DNA from: Apostichopus japonicus
Taxonomy: Eukaryota; Echinodermata; Holothuroidea; Aspidochirotida; Stichopodidae
Assembly: GCF_037975245.1 (NCBI RefSeq)
Contig: NC_092576.1
Span: forward strand, 138,501 to 202,500
Reading direction: 5' to 3'
DNA: 64,000 nt
In this document: one piece after another, positions 23,358-33,291 of the stretch
Layout: the number at the start of each line of letters is the position of its first letter
Numbering within the stretch: position 1 is the stretch's first letter
Notes under the pieces: generated by a model
What the model was told of the DNA's origin: nothing
Seen by the model: only the letters and a program-made list of their open reading frames with translations
Database searches by the model: none
Translations under genes and position numbers: made by a program

Positions 23358-23402
<45 letters not shown>
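23358..23402. repeat. (TA)n microsatellite
   Basis: A TA run between the PLE remnant and a dispersed repeat. Confidence 0.95.
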
Positions 23403-23406
<4 letters not shown>

Positions 23407-23605
23407 AATAAATCCAGCCTTTGGTCGACATCTGTTCAAAGTTAACATTTGGTGGAAAAAAGGTTGTATATCGAAAACATGTGTAATTGAGTTAATGAAT
23501 TCCTTTGCCATTCCTTCATCTGTCGTTTTCAATACATAGTCGGTTAGAGATATACACTTTTTGGGCCTTGATTGGTGTCCACTTAGCGTTTTTTATATCA
23601 ATTGC
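23403..23605 (-). repeat. Dispersed repeat, fragment D2 (inverted relative to 51262-51488)
   Basis: Landmarks GTTAACATTTGGTGGA, GTGTAATTGAGTTAAT and GGGCCTTGATTGGTGTCCAC recur in reverse complement at 51262-51488, where they are also bounded by a TA run. At the distant locus this segment lies in line with fragment D1, so D1 and D2 are probably parts of one element of about 1.15 kb. No coding sequence is evident. Confidence 0.7.
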
Positions 23606-23712
23606 AACACATTCTAGACGAAGGGTGGGCTTTGAATGCAATGAGCGTGGTTGATGGTATTGATTGCAGGAATGTAGAGCGATATTCCGCATGTCAATTT
23701 TCTCCAAAGTCT

Positions 23713-25660
23713 CCAAAGATTGACAGTATATCAGTTACTTTCATTAGAAAAGTTCTTAATCTCTTTAACTTTGGGCCGTCTGTTATTAGATGGTTTGACA
23801 CTTTCTATAGTGATAATTACTCATCAGTGTTGGTAAATGGTTTTCTGTCAGAAAAATTTCCCATTGAGCGTGGTTGTAGGCAGGGTGACCCTCTGTCCCC
23901 TTATTTATTTATTCTTTCTGCTGAACTTTTGAATAGCCTCGTTAACAGTGATGATTCTATTCGTGGTGTTGATATTGGGGGACAGGTTTTCAAAACTGTT
24001 CAATACGCAGACGATACAACCTTTTTCATGCATGGTGACAGTACTTCTTTCAATAGGGTTATGGTACAACTTGACTATTTCAGAGATTTGTCTGGTCTCA
24101 AATTGAATTTGGACAAGTCCCTTTTAGTGGGACTGGGTAGTTTGAGAGGGCTTTTCATTCCACTTGATAAGAAGTATGCTATTCGTTGGAACACAGGTGA
24201 AGATTTCACTCTCATAGGAATTGTTTTCAATACAGATTTGGGGGGCATGGTTAATAAAAATTACGATAAAGCATTGAATAAAGTTTCAAATGTGATAAAA
24301 TTGTGGGAAAAGCGTTATCTTACAGCGCTTGGTCGTATTACAATTGTTAAGTCTCTCATGTTACCATGTTTCAACTATTATATCATGTCACTTCCGCTGC
24401 CTGACTTGGAGTATAGAAATAGGGTAAATTCTCTATTTTTCCGTTTCGTATGGAAAAATAAACCAGACCGTATTAAGCCGTAAACAATTAAAGCTCAGTT
24501 ATGCAGATGGAGGGTTGAATATGATAGATTTTTCTAAACATTGTGAGGCACTCAAAATAAGCACTTTTGGTCGTCTTCTGAAGAGTGATCATTTCAGCTT
24601 CAGCTCTTGTTATTTACGTAAATATAACATTTGCACCGACATGTTTTTTACCAATAGGGATTTCTATATAAAATTAGCTAGTTTGAGATCTGCTAACCCC
24701 TTTTGGAGAAATCTCTTTGAAATAACATATATATTTATTCGAGATGAGCTATCTACCATTAATGATGATGCGACCATATTAACTATGCCTCTCTGGAATA
24801 ATGGGCTGATTGAAATTGGTAACAGTCCAGTGTATTACAAGCGCTGGTATGACAAAGGTATCCGTTTTGTTTACGATTTTGTCACAGTTGATGGCAGGTT
24901 TTATAGTTTTGACAATTTCATTCAAAAGTATCTTGTTTCCACGAATTTTGTAGAATATTATGGTATTATTAACTCCATTGAAACTTTTTGGAATGGATCT
25001 CCTGCTCTGGATGGGAATATGGATATTGCTTTTCCAAACAATTGCTATTTTAACAAAATGCTTTACAACGGTATGTTCCGTTCGAAAGATATTTACAACA
25101 GGTTACTACAGGAATCGAAGTTGATTCAGAAATCCTATACGAAATGGTGTGGTACCCTCGATATTACTGAGGAAGATTGGTCTTTTTATTGTTCAGTGCC
25201 ATTCAAGTGTTCTAGTGATGTTAATTTGAGGTGGTTTCAGTATAGGCTGCTTCAGAGGATTATCCCGTCCAATAAGTACTTGCATTTAATAAAAGCAATT
25301 ACTCATGACACTTGTACTTTTTGTCATAGGTATGTTGAGACAATTGAACATTTGTTCTATTATTGCCCACTCTCAGCTAGGCTTTGGAATCATCTCCAAA
25401 CTTTGTTAAACAATATAGATATTGGTATAGTACTAGACATTAAGACAGTGTTGTTAGGTGCGGACATTGCCAGAGAGCTGAATTTGATTATAATTTTAGT
25501 TAAGAAATTCATTTTCAACTGCAAAGTACGGAAAGAAATTCCACTGCAGAATAAGTTACTATTGTTTCTGAGGGACTATTTTCTTTTACAAAAAAAAAAC
25601 ATTTTGTTGCGTAATATGAAAAGCAGTGTTTGGAGGAAATATTGGTACCCTTGGATATAA
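23713..25660 (+). pseudogene. Tx1/L1-like non-LTR retrotransposon, 5'-truncated, one frameshift
   Basis: Only the 3' half of ORF2 is present. RT motifs are GCRQGDPLSPYLFILSAELL, the catalytic box YADD at about 24004-24015 (VQYADDTTFF) and SGLKLNLDKS. These are followed by the thumb region (GRITIVKSLMLPCFNYYIM). A single-base frameshift near 24477 separates this from the continuation (LSYADGGLNMIDF), which runs to a stop at 25660. A zinc-finger-like motif typical of such RTs (CTFCHRYVETIEHLFYYCP) lies near 25308-25370. The target-primed mechanism of these elements explains the 5' truncation. With only one frameshift it is fairly young. Assignment to Tx1 rather than another L1-like clade is from overall feel of the sequence. 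Confidence 0.85.
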
Positions 25661-27056
25661 TTTTTTACAACTTCAGAATGTATTAAAATAAATAATTTTT
25701 AGTCTTTTCTAGGAATTTTCACTAAGTCACCATTAGAGTGCTATATTTTGTTAAGTTATAGTTGCAAGAGAAATAAAAAAAAGAGAGAGAAAAAAAATTC
25801 TCCAAACTCGTAAATGGAGAGTGGATTTTTTGATGGGCGAGAAATTCCCAAGCAGGTGGGTTGACTCATTAAATTGTTTGTCGAGGATAGCTTTGCACAA
25901 TATTGGGCTCATGAAACGATACAATGTTATAAATTCCATACACACATACAATACAAGAAAACCAAACAGTAAAGTAGGTCCTGTCTTTTGCAAACAAAAT
26001 TATATTAATTCCTCTAAGAAACATTGCAAACAAAATTATATTACTTCCTCTAAGAAACAAGCAAGCATACCATGCGATGGTGAGGAATGGCAACAAGTAG
26101 CTATTATTATTTCTACTATTTCCAGTGTTTTACTTATGACATGCACACAGCACCCCCCCCCCCTCCCCCCGACAAGTAAATTGTTTTGTTTCAAAAAAGT
26201 GTAAAACTTATGCACCAAGTGGCTCCATGTAGGTTTTCATGTTTGAAAAATATCCAGGCTCTGAGAGGTAATGTACCATCCTCAGAACCCCAGTATAAGG
26301 TTGCGTTAACACGCCGAGGTACACATTTTAATATTCCCAAAGGAAATCATGCGTATGCCCATAGAGGAGAGTGTTCTAATCTCATTATAGTATGTATTTC
26401 AATATTGGTAAGGAAGTTTAAATGTCTCTTCGAGGAACTATGCCATCAGGATGTCAGGACAAGAGATTTAAATTAATTGGCAGTCGACCATATTAGGGGC
26501 AATGCAGAATATGTCGTATGCAACACAGGGTTTTGAAGCAGTTTACTTATTATGGCCGAAGGTCTTTCTAGAGTGCTGTTTTGGCTCACCCCTGTGATGT
26601 CGGAGTATAAAATCACACTGATAAAATGGAAATATATACTGCCAATATTCTTTGCACTCACACGTTGCCTAGAGTAGCTGACATAAAGATCCAGCATGAA
26701 CTGTCATTTAACAGACACCAGATATGAAATATTTATATTATGAAAATCAAAACACAACTTTTCTTTGAAGTTGGCTTGTTTAATTTAAAACAATAACAAG
26801 GCAGTGAGATTTAATTTTAAAACAATCATACTGAAACCTGCCAGATAAAATTATATAAACCCAATTGATAAGAGAGAATTAATATTGCCTCTGATGCAAG
26901 ACCAGGAATGAAAATGCTTAAAATATGCAGCTATATGCAGATATATGTTATAAAATATATTTTTTTTCTACAATCATAACTTCTGGAAGTACCATCTAGC
27001 AGTTTAGTTAAATATCTAAATACAATAATAGAAAAAAAAAATTAACCTTCTTGAAG
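25661..27056. other. LINE 3' tail and unannotated intron sequence
   Basis: The first ~100 bases may be the LINE 3' UTR (AATAAATAATTTTT near 25690). At 25990-26055 the 35-base phrase AAACAAAATTATATTA-TTCCTCTAAGAAAC occurs twice in tandem. Poly-C lies at 26152-26170. No gene is recognised in the rest. Confidence 0.4.
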
Positions 27057-27640
27057 GTGAGTTAGAAACTTGATAACACATTTGGGGATGTATGTGATCA
27101 CTTTATATTAAAATGAGCATTGGAAGTTATGTATTACAGCCTGTCTTTTATATGGCTGTGGAGATAACCCCCAGTAGAAATAATGCCTCACTCATGTCAA
27201 GAGTAAGGACTACACTAACATATCTGTGTTGCATTAAGTTTTATTAGTGTGTGTGTCAAATGTCTCAGTAGCGTATGATACAACTATTGACAGCTTTGCA
27301 ATGAAGATACACCTATCAAACTTTTCCGTAAAACACGTAAAACATGAAGTCCTCTTAATGACCCAATTTGAAATCACTAACTTACACGTCATTCAACTTC
27401 AACACGTGGTTAATAGTTGAAGAACACAAACTAAAGAGAAGGGAGTTATACACAAAATTTATTGCGCTCTCCGAAACAAGGACAAGTATTTCCATTTTGT
27501 GATAGGTACCTATGAGTGGTCGAAAAATATTGTTCAAATATACGTGGACACCAAATTGTCGACGAAAAGTAGAAGTCCACGAAATGGCTCAATTTTTACC
27601 ATGGAATATCGAAAATACCAAAGTATACATTTTGCAATAT
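27057..27640 (+). repeat. Dispersed repeat, fragment D1 (inverted relative to 50337-50913)
   Basis: About 580 bp is present in reverse complement at 50337-50913 with roughly 90 percent identity by eye. Shared landmarks include TTGATAACACATTTGGGGAT, GTAATACATAACTTCC-type text, GGTACCTATGAG and CAAATTGTCGAC. It abuts a TA run and the 3' end of the minus-strand PLE copy. I see no coding potential, so it may be a non-autonomous element or the non-coding end of a larger one. Confidence 0.75.
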
Positions 27641-27645
27641 ATATA

Positions 27646-27653
<8 letters not shown>

Positions 27654-27710
<57 letters not shown>
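27654..27710. repeat. (TA)n microsatellite at PLE 3' end
   Basis: A long TA run lies directly beyond the 3' end of the minus-strand PLE arm. Confidence 0.95.
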
Positions 27711-27716
<6 letters not shown>

Positions 27717-27790
27717 AGAGAAAACCAGAGAAATAAGATATGACTCATAATTGACAAATAAGGAGTAAGTTTTAGAAAATATATTGGAAT

Positions 27791-27817
27791 TTTCGGTCCC
27801 CCTGGGACCTTCGTCAG
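27791..27817 (-). ncRNA. Hammerhead-like core in PLE 3' UTR, minus copy
   Basis: On the minus strand: CTGACGA, one A, stem GGTCCC, loop AGG, stem GGGACC, then GAAA. The CUGANGA and GAAA boxes with a 6-bp helix II fit a hammerhead core. The extra A before helix II is non-standard, and helices I and III are weak by eye. Confidence 0.5.
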
Positions 27818-27957
27818 CAATACTTGGCAGTCGAATGAGAAGTACAAAATGTGACACAATGAAAGTATGACGCTAGATAAGTGTAAGTTGCAATGATGGA
27901 ATTAAAACCAAATAAACCATGACTATACAGGAAGCGGATTAAGGAGCAAAGAACGGA

Positions 27958-29781
27958 TTACATATGCTTGTAGAACTGGTAGTTGTTAAGGGGTCCCAAG
28001 TCTTTGTTGAGGCCGGTGATGTGAGACTTAATACGAAAGATCCAATCGATTTCTTTACGTTTACGTTCAGTAGTTGATTTGAAGTTCGAGGCAATTAAAA
28101 TACATTTTAGGTTTTTTAGAGAATGACCATGAAGATTGAAATGTTCGGACACTGGGAATCCTGCAAAATTATCACGAATAGATTTTTTGTGATTATTAAA
28201 ACGTAAGCGGAATCGGGAGCCTGTTTCACCTACATAATTGCCCTCTTTGCAAAGTACACAATAGAAAATGTAAATAACATTAATAGAATCACAAGAGAGG
28301 GAAGGGGGTCTAAGACTAAAGTCAACATTGGGAATCTTGACCACGGTGCCTGGGGTAATATGGGGGCATATTTGGCATCTAGGTTTACCGCAAGGAAAAT
28401 TGCCTGCGGAGGTGGAAACTGAGCGGGGGAGTCTGGGGGAAGTGAGAAGAAATTTAAGGTTGGGGGGTTGACGAAATGCTAGCATGGGGGGTACCTTAAA
28501 CGATTCTCCTACAGACTGATCGTCTTGAAATACAGCAAATTCCTGTTTGATGGAGCGAATGAAAGATTTGATGAGGGGGTTGTAACTGGTAACGAACGGA
28601 ATGCGTGTGTTGGGACTTTTAGACTTGTATTTTAATAAGTCCTCACGGCTCAACTTGTCGGCCCTGGAAATACCCTGTCTAATTAAGTGAAGGGGGTATC
28701 CGACGTTCAAGAAATAACCAGTTAATATGGATACCTGGTGTTTAAAATCACATGGGTTGGAGCAAATGCGTTTAAGTCTAAGGCATTGGCTGTAAACAAT
28801 AGAACTCTTGAGATTATGTGGGTGAAAACTATTAAAGTGTAAATACATATGAATATCAGTGGGCTTATAATAGACTGAAGTGGTTAAGGAATTGCCATCC
28901 AACTTGACCAGAACATCTAGGAATGAAATTTGATGTTTGGAAACTTCGACAGAAAATTTAATGCTGTCATGAAAAGAATTAACATGATCAAAGAAAGACT
29001 TAAGAGATTCTTCACCATGTGGCCAGACAAAAAATATATCGTCAATATATCTATAATAATGTGATGGCTTAAGAGGAGAAGTGGATAGCATTTCCTGTTC
29101 TAATTCGTGCATAAATATGTTGGCGTAACAAGGTGCCATCTTAGTGCCCATAGCGGTACCATTGATTTGTAGATAATATTTCCCGTTAAAAGAGAAATAA
29201 TTATTACTTAATATGAAACGTAAAATGGGACCAAGATCATCACCTAAAGTGGGGTTGGTGGCATGCTCACGAAGAAAATTTTGACAAGCGATAATTCCCT
29301 CATCATGAGGGATATTAGTGTACAAAGAGGATACATCCATAGTAACGAGTAAGGAATTAATTGGTAACGCCTGAATAGTGTTGAGAATTCTCAAAAAATG
29401 CGTAGTGTCCTGTATATAAGAAGGAATATGGGTTAATAGAGGGTTGAGTACGGAGTCCATGTATCCTGAAAGATGCTCAGTTAGCGTACCAATTCCTGAA
29501 ATAATAGGTCGGCAAGGAGGGAATAGCTTGAGTTTCCTGGCTAGCTTACAAATGTCAGAACGGCGGATATTCTCAGGGTCAGAAGGGGTCACTCCGGGTA
29601 GTGCTTGTTGAGCCTCTGTTATTAATTTAGGTAGTTTGTGGACTTTAGGTAGAGTATAGAACGTACCCAACGACGGATCCTTAGGTGTAAGTTCTGCTAT
29701 CTTGGTTGCTACGTGTTGTGGTACCGATTGACATAATTCGTCAATTTTGGGTTGGAAGAGTCTGGAAGGGTCTTCCGGTAA
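27958..29781 (-). CDS. PLE polyprotein: reverse transcriptase plus GIY-YIG endonuclease, 5'-truncated
   Basis: A single open frame runs from the truncation point at 29781 to a stop at 27958, about 607 codons. The RT contains PSLGTFYTLPKVHK (fingers), LVTMDVSSLYTNIPHDEGI (catalytic Asp A), NGTAMGTKMAPCYANIFM, the box YRYIDDIFFVW (catalytic Asp pair) and ISFLDVLVKL. A cysteine-rich linker (CGKPRCQICPH) leads to the GIY-YIG nuclease (VIYIFYCVLCKEGNYVGETG, then FRLRFNNHKKSI). The uninterrupted frame indicates a young copy. The amino terminus is missing, and no start codon belongs to the intact element. It lies antisense in intron 1 of the sialyltransferase gene. Confidence 0.9.
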   Translation of the reverse strand, partial: LPEDPSRLFQPKIDELCQSVPQHVATKIAELTPKDPSLGTFYTLPKVHKLPKLITEAQQALPGVTPSDPENIRRSDICKLARKLKLFPPCRPIISGIGTLTEHLSGYMDSVLNPLLTHIPSYIQDTTHFLRILNTIQALPINSLLVTMDVSSLYTNIPHDEGIIACQNFLREHATNPTLGDDLGPILRFILSNNYFSFNGKYYLQINGTAMGTKMAPCYANIFMHELEQEMLSTSPLKPSHYYRYIDDIFFVWPHGEESLKSFFDHVNSFHDSIKFSVEVSKHQISFLDVLVKLDGNSLTTSVYYKPTDIHMYLHFNSFHPHNLKSSIVYSQCLRLKRICSNPCDFKHQVSILTGYFLNVGYPLHLIRQGISRADKLSREDLLKYKSKSPNTRIPFVTSYNPLIKSFIRSIKQEFAVFQDDQSVGESFKVPPMLAFRQPPNLKFLLTSPRLPRSVSTSAGNFPCGKPRCQICPHITPGTVVKIPNVDFSLRPPSLSCDSINVIYIFYCVLCKEGNYVGETGSRFRLRFNNHKKSIRDNFAGFPVSEHFNLHGHSLKNLKCILIASNFKSTTERKRKEIDWIFRIKSHITGLNKDLGPLNNYQFYKHM

Positions 29782-31157
29782 TATCCTCTTTGTACACTAA
29801 TATCCCTCATGATGAGGGAATTATCGCTTGTCAAAATTTTCTTCGTGAGCATGCCACCAACCCCACTTTAGGTGATGATCTTGGTCCCATTTTACGTTTC
29901 ATATTAAGTAATAATTATTTCTCTTTTAACGGGAAATATTATCTACAAATCAATGGTACCGCTATGGGCACTAAGATGGCACCTTGTTACGCCAACATAT
30001 TTATGCACGAATTAGAACAGGAAATGCTATCCACTTCTCCTCTTAAGCCATCACATTATTATAGATATATTGACGATATATTTTTTGTCTGGCCACATGG
30101 TGAAGAATCTCTTAAGTCTTTCTTTGATCATGTTAATTCTTTTCATGACAGCATTAAATTTTCTGTCGAAGTTTCCAAACATCAAATTTCATTCCTAGAT
30201 GTTCTGGTCAAGTTGGATGGCAATTCCTTAACCACTTCAGTCTATTATAAGCCCACTGATATTCATATGTATTTACACTTTAATAGTTTTCACCCACATA
30301 ATCTCAAGAGTTCTATTGTTTACAGCCAATGCCTTAGACTTAAACGCATTTGCTCCAACCCATGTGATTTTAAACACCAGGTATCCATATTAACTGGTTA
30401 TTTCTTGAACGTCGGATACCCCCTTCACTTAATTAGACAGGGTATTTCCAGGGCCGACAAGTTGAGCCGTGAGGACTTATTAAAATACAAGTCTAAAAGT
30501 CCCAACACACGCATTCCGTTCGTTACCAGTTACAACCCCCTCATCAAATCTTTCATTCGCTCCATCAAACAGGAATTTGCTGTATTTCAAGACGATCAGT
30601 CTGTAGGAGAATCGTTTAAGGTACCCCCCATGCTAGCATTTCGTCAACCCCCCAACCTTAAATTTCTTCTCACTTCCCCCAGACTCCCCCGCTCAGTTTC
30701 CACCTCCGCAGGCAATTTTCCTTGCGGTAAACCTAGATGCCAAATATGCCCCCATATTACCCCAGGCACCGTGGTCAAGATTCCCAATGTTGACTTTAGT
30801 CTTAGACCCCCTTCCCTCTCTTGTGATTCTATTAATGTTATTTACATTTTCTATTGTGTACTTTGCAAAGAGGGCAATTATGTAGGTGAAACAGGCTCCC
30901 GATTCCGCTTACGTTTTAATAATCACAAAAAATCTATTCGTGATAATTTTGCAGGATTCCCAGTGTCCGAACATTTCAATCTTCATGGTCATTCTCTAAA
31001 AAACCTAAAATGTATTTTAATTGCCTCGAACTTCAAATCAACTACTGAACGTAAACGTAAAGAAATCGATTGGATCTTTCGTATTAAGTCTCACATCACC
31101 GGCCTCAACAAAGACTTGGGACCCCTTAACAACTACCAGTTCTACAAGCATATGTAA
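29782..31157 (+). CDS. PLE RT (partial) plus GIY-YIG endonuclease, plus copy
   Basis: The frame is open from the junction at 29782 to a stop ending at 31157. From SSLYTNIPHDEGI through the terminal residues YQFYKHM it is identical to the minus-strand copy. It keeps the YIDD catalytic box and the YVGETG nuclease motif but lacks the RT fingers and the first catalytic region. Any upstream open codons come from the partner's antisense sequence and are not part of the protein. It is not expected to work alone. Confidence 0.88.
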
Positions 31158-31297
31158 TCCGTTCTTTGCTCCTTAATCCGCTTCCTGTATAGTCATGGTT
31201 TATTTGGTTTTAATTCCATCATTGCAACTTACACTTATCTAGCGTCATACTTTCATTGTGTCACATTTTGTACTTCTCATTCGACTGCCAAGTATTG

Positions 31298-31324
31298 CTG
31301 ACGAAGGTCCCAGGGGGACCGAAA
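31298..31324 (+). ncRNA. Hammerhead-like core in PLE 3' UTR, plus copy
   Basis: CTGACGA (31298-31304), helix II GGTCCC/GGGACC (31306-31311 with 31315-31320), then GAAA (31321-31324). A possible helix III could form between AAT and ATT about 10 bases later. It is an exact mirror of 27791-27817. Confidence 0.5.
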
Positions 31325-31435
31325 ATTCCAATATATTTTCTAAAACTTACTCCTTATTTGTCAATTATGAGTCATATCTTATTTCTCTGGTTTTCTCTAA
31401 TAATATTTTCTTTTGGAGTAAACGTGGATTTTCGT

Positions 31436-31436
<1 letters not shown>

Positions 31437-31467
<31 letters not shown>

Positions 31468-31625
31468 CACATATAATGGTGGCCAATATTCACAAAGAGT
31501 GCTCTATGCCAAGGCAGAGCTAGAATATCACTAAAGTACCCGTGAAACTCGTAACCACGTGATATATTGTATGTTTTGAGAAGAGCTTTAACATGTCCGA
31601 TGAAAAAAATGTTTTCGAAATGTCT
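31437..31625 (+). repeat. TA run and PLE terminal sequence with second hammerhead-like motif
   Basis: A TA run (about 31437-31468) is followed by a diverged relative of the terminal repeat at 436-540 (GAGTGCTCTATG, then GCAGAGCTAGAATAT). At 31591-31624 there is TCCGATGA, an A/T hairpin AAAAA-ATG-TTTT, then CGAAATGTC. This again resembles CUGAUGA, helix II and GAAA, with the first box mutated. It ends only about 155 bases before the catalytic exon. Confidence 0.55.
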
Positions 31626-31781
31626 TTCCATGTACAACTTTTACATCTTGTTTTATTTCTGTTTTCCTTGTATACCCTGATACCACACAACTGCGTATAC
31701 TGTGTATATTAATTTGAGCCTCATTTAAACCATTTTTTACGTTGAACGTAGATTTTTTTTCTCTGACTCTATATCTTTCAG

Positions 31782-32360
31782 AACACTGCAAACCTGTTTT
31801 TCTACGGATATCACTATTTTCGTCTATAAAAACGCTGAGCCAAAACAAATGCTATTCGAACAAACCTTTGGCAAATGGAAGAGCAAAGAGGAGGGATTTT
31901 CTAGTAAGAGAAAACAGTGTCCTATTAACGAAATAGACTCATCGTTCGAAACATTGACAATGCATCCGAAATGTGCAATAGTAGGAAATAGTGGAATACT
32001 CTTAAAGAGTAAATGCGGCAATGAGATTGACAAGCATAATTACGTCATGAGGGCGAATATGGCGGAAACAGAAGGTTTCAGTAATGACGTAGGCAACAAG
32101 ACAACGCTAATGATGATCAACGTTGAGATGACAACTAAAATATTCAACGATACCATTTTTCCTGATAATGGTACGGTCTATGACGCTATAATGGATAATC
32201 TTCGATCGTTAAATGATAGTATTCTTTGGTTTGCAAAAGGATTGCCACATGGAAGTCCATTTTCGAAACAGCTTCATGATATAGCTGGATACGTTAAGAA
32301 GAAGAACTTAAATACCAGGTTTGCGTTCAGTTACAAGACTGCTGGCGGTTTAGCTAAGAA
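31782..32360 (+). CDS. ST8SIA-like: ST8Sia-type sialyltransferase, exon 2 (sialylmotif L)
   Basis: The acceptor CTATATCTTTCAG ends at 31781 and the donor GTAAGTAT starts at 32361. The exon is 579 bases, phase 2 in and phase 2 out. It encodes the stem and the CMP-sialic-acid-binding half of the enzyme: stem cysteines (LQTCFSTD, RKQCPINEID), then sialylmotif L (CAIVGNSGILLKSKCGNEID, NYVMRANMAE) and NDVGNKTTLMMIN, ending SYKTAGGLAKK. The GNSGIL and CGxEID pattern points to ST8Sia rather than ST3Gal or ST6Gal families. Such enzymes transfer sialic acid from CMP-sialic acid to glycans in the Golgi, usually onto another sialic acid. Several NxS/T sequons (NKT, NDT, NGT, NDS) are present. Acceptor preference cannot be read from the sequence. 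Confidence 0.9.
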
Positions 32361-33291
32361 GTAAGTATACACGCTTATGATGTCTCAGTTTTCATGTATT
32401 CAAAAGTGCTATATATGACAGACTCGGCCTTTATGCAAGGTTTCATCATGAATGCTCGAATTGTGACAATATGTTGCCTCTGTCATTGTTGGGAGAGGTG
32501 GTAAAGTATTGAAACCTAAGTGTTTCTTTATTTAATGCACATTCTTTATTAAATGACATTTACATTTTGTATTGTTACTTGAAAACTCCACATCAATATC
32601 GTGTCCCTATAATTGAAGTGTTAACCATTCGGAGTAATTACTCAACCTCCTCCCCCAATGTTACTCCAGTGAGTCCCTCGAAAAAAAGGGGTCTGTGATG
32701 TCATGCCCCCTCATAGTACGGTCTTTCGTTGATTAAGACACCAAATGTGGAATGCTTGTTTACCTGTCGATGTTTCAGATATTGTCACAATATCATTGGG
32801 GTAAAAGAACATTAACGCTTGCAGCGCAATAATATCGACAGCAAGATTCACTCGATTGTTAGATGCATTCACAAAAATTACCCAAAATTTGAGTTATTTA
32901 TATCTCGTCATATAAAATGTTATGATAATGTAATTCTGGCCTTATGATACAGACAGATCATAGCAGTTTATTGAGCAGAGAACTACAACCGCTGGAATTT
33001 AACTTTCAGTGTAAACTGTAAGGGATTATTCACTCTCTAAATATGGATCCATATCATCTATATAACAGTTCTTGTTGCTTGTTTTCTTTTCGCAAATTAG
33101 AAATATTGGAACGAGGCATATGTGAAGCACCAATTACAAACCGCTCTAATTGCCGTGTCCGCGATGAACAGTTACATATCAAGGATGAAATGAACAACAA
33201 AAAAGAGACGCTTGTTTTGTTTTTTGTAGAAAAAAAAAGGTTATTCTTTGTTATTGAATTTTACGCACTATACATCCAAACCATACTTGAT
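32361..33291 (+). other. Intron 2, proximal part
   Basis: Begins with GTAAGTAT. I see no recognised repeat or gene before the 77-bp minisatellite. Confidence 0.5.

Larger units (their letters stand above)
27709..29781 (-). mobile_element. Penelope-like element, minus-strand copy
   Basis: This is the longer arm of a head-to-head pair. The part from 27709 to 29333 is repeated as an exact-looking reverse complement at 29782-31406. The extra 448 bases (29334-29781) are present only in this copy and continue its ORF upstream. The element's 3' end carries about 240 bases of non-coding sequence with a hammerhead-like hairpin, then a TA run. It is 5'-truncated at 29781, exactly where the other copy starts. 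Confidence 0.9.
29782..31406 (+). mobile_element. Penelope-like element, plus-strand copy (inverted partner)
   Basis: Every stretch I compared, coding and non-coding, matches the reverse complement of 27709-29333 with no mismatch or gap. Coordinate sums are constant (59115) at both ends and at the internal hairpin. It is truncated about 450 bases further 3' than its partner. Confidence 0.9.

Noticed and set aside
27499-27857. Proteins with poly-IY (IYIYIY) stretches here and at 188-427, 23320-23532, 35006-35720, 49134-49463 and 54113-54379
   Set aside because: These are translations of (TA)n microsatellites.
29706-29781. N-terminal extension of the plus-strand PLE ORF before 29782
   Set aside because: Those bases are the antisense of the partner copy's RT coding sequence, so the open codons are accidental.
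29334-29781. Inverted PLE pair explained only by a missed-adapter sequencing artefact
   Set aside because: Such artefacts are symmetric around the turning point. Here 448 bases belong to one arm only, and the outer flanks differ. It cannot be fully excluded without raw reads.
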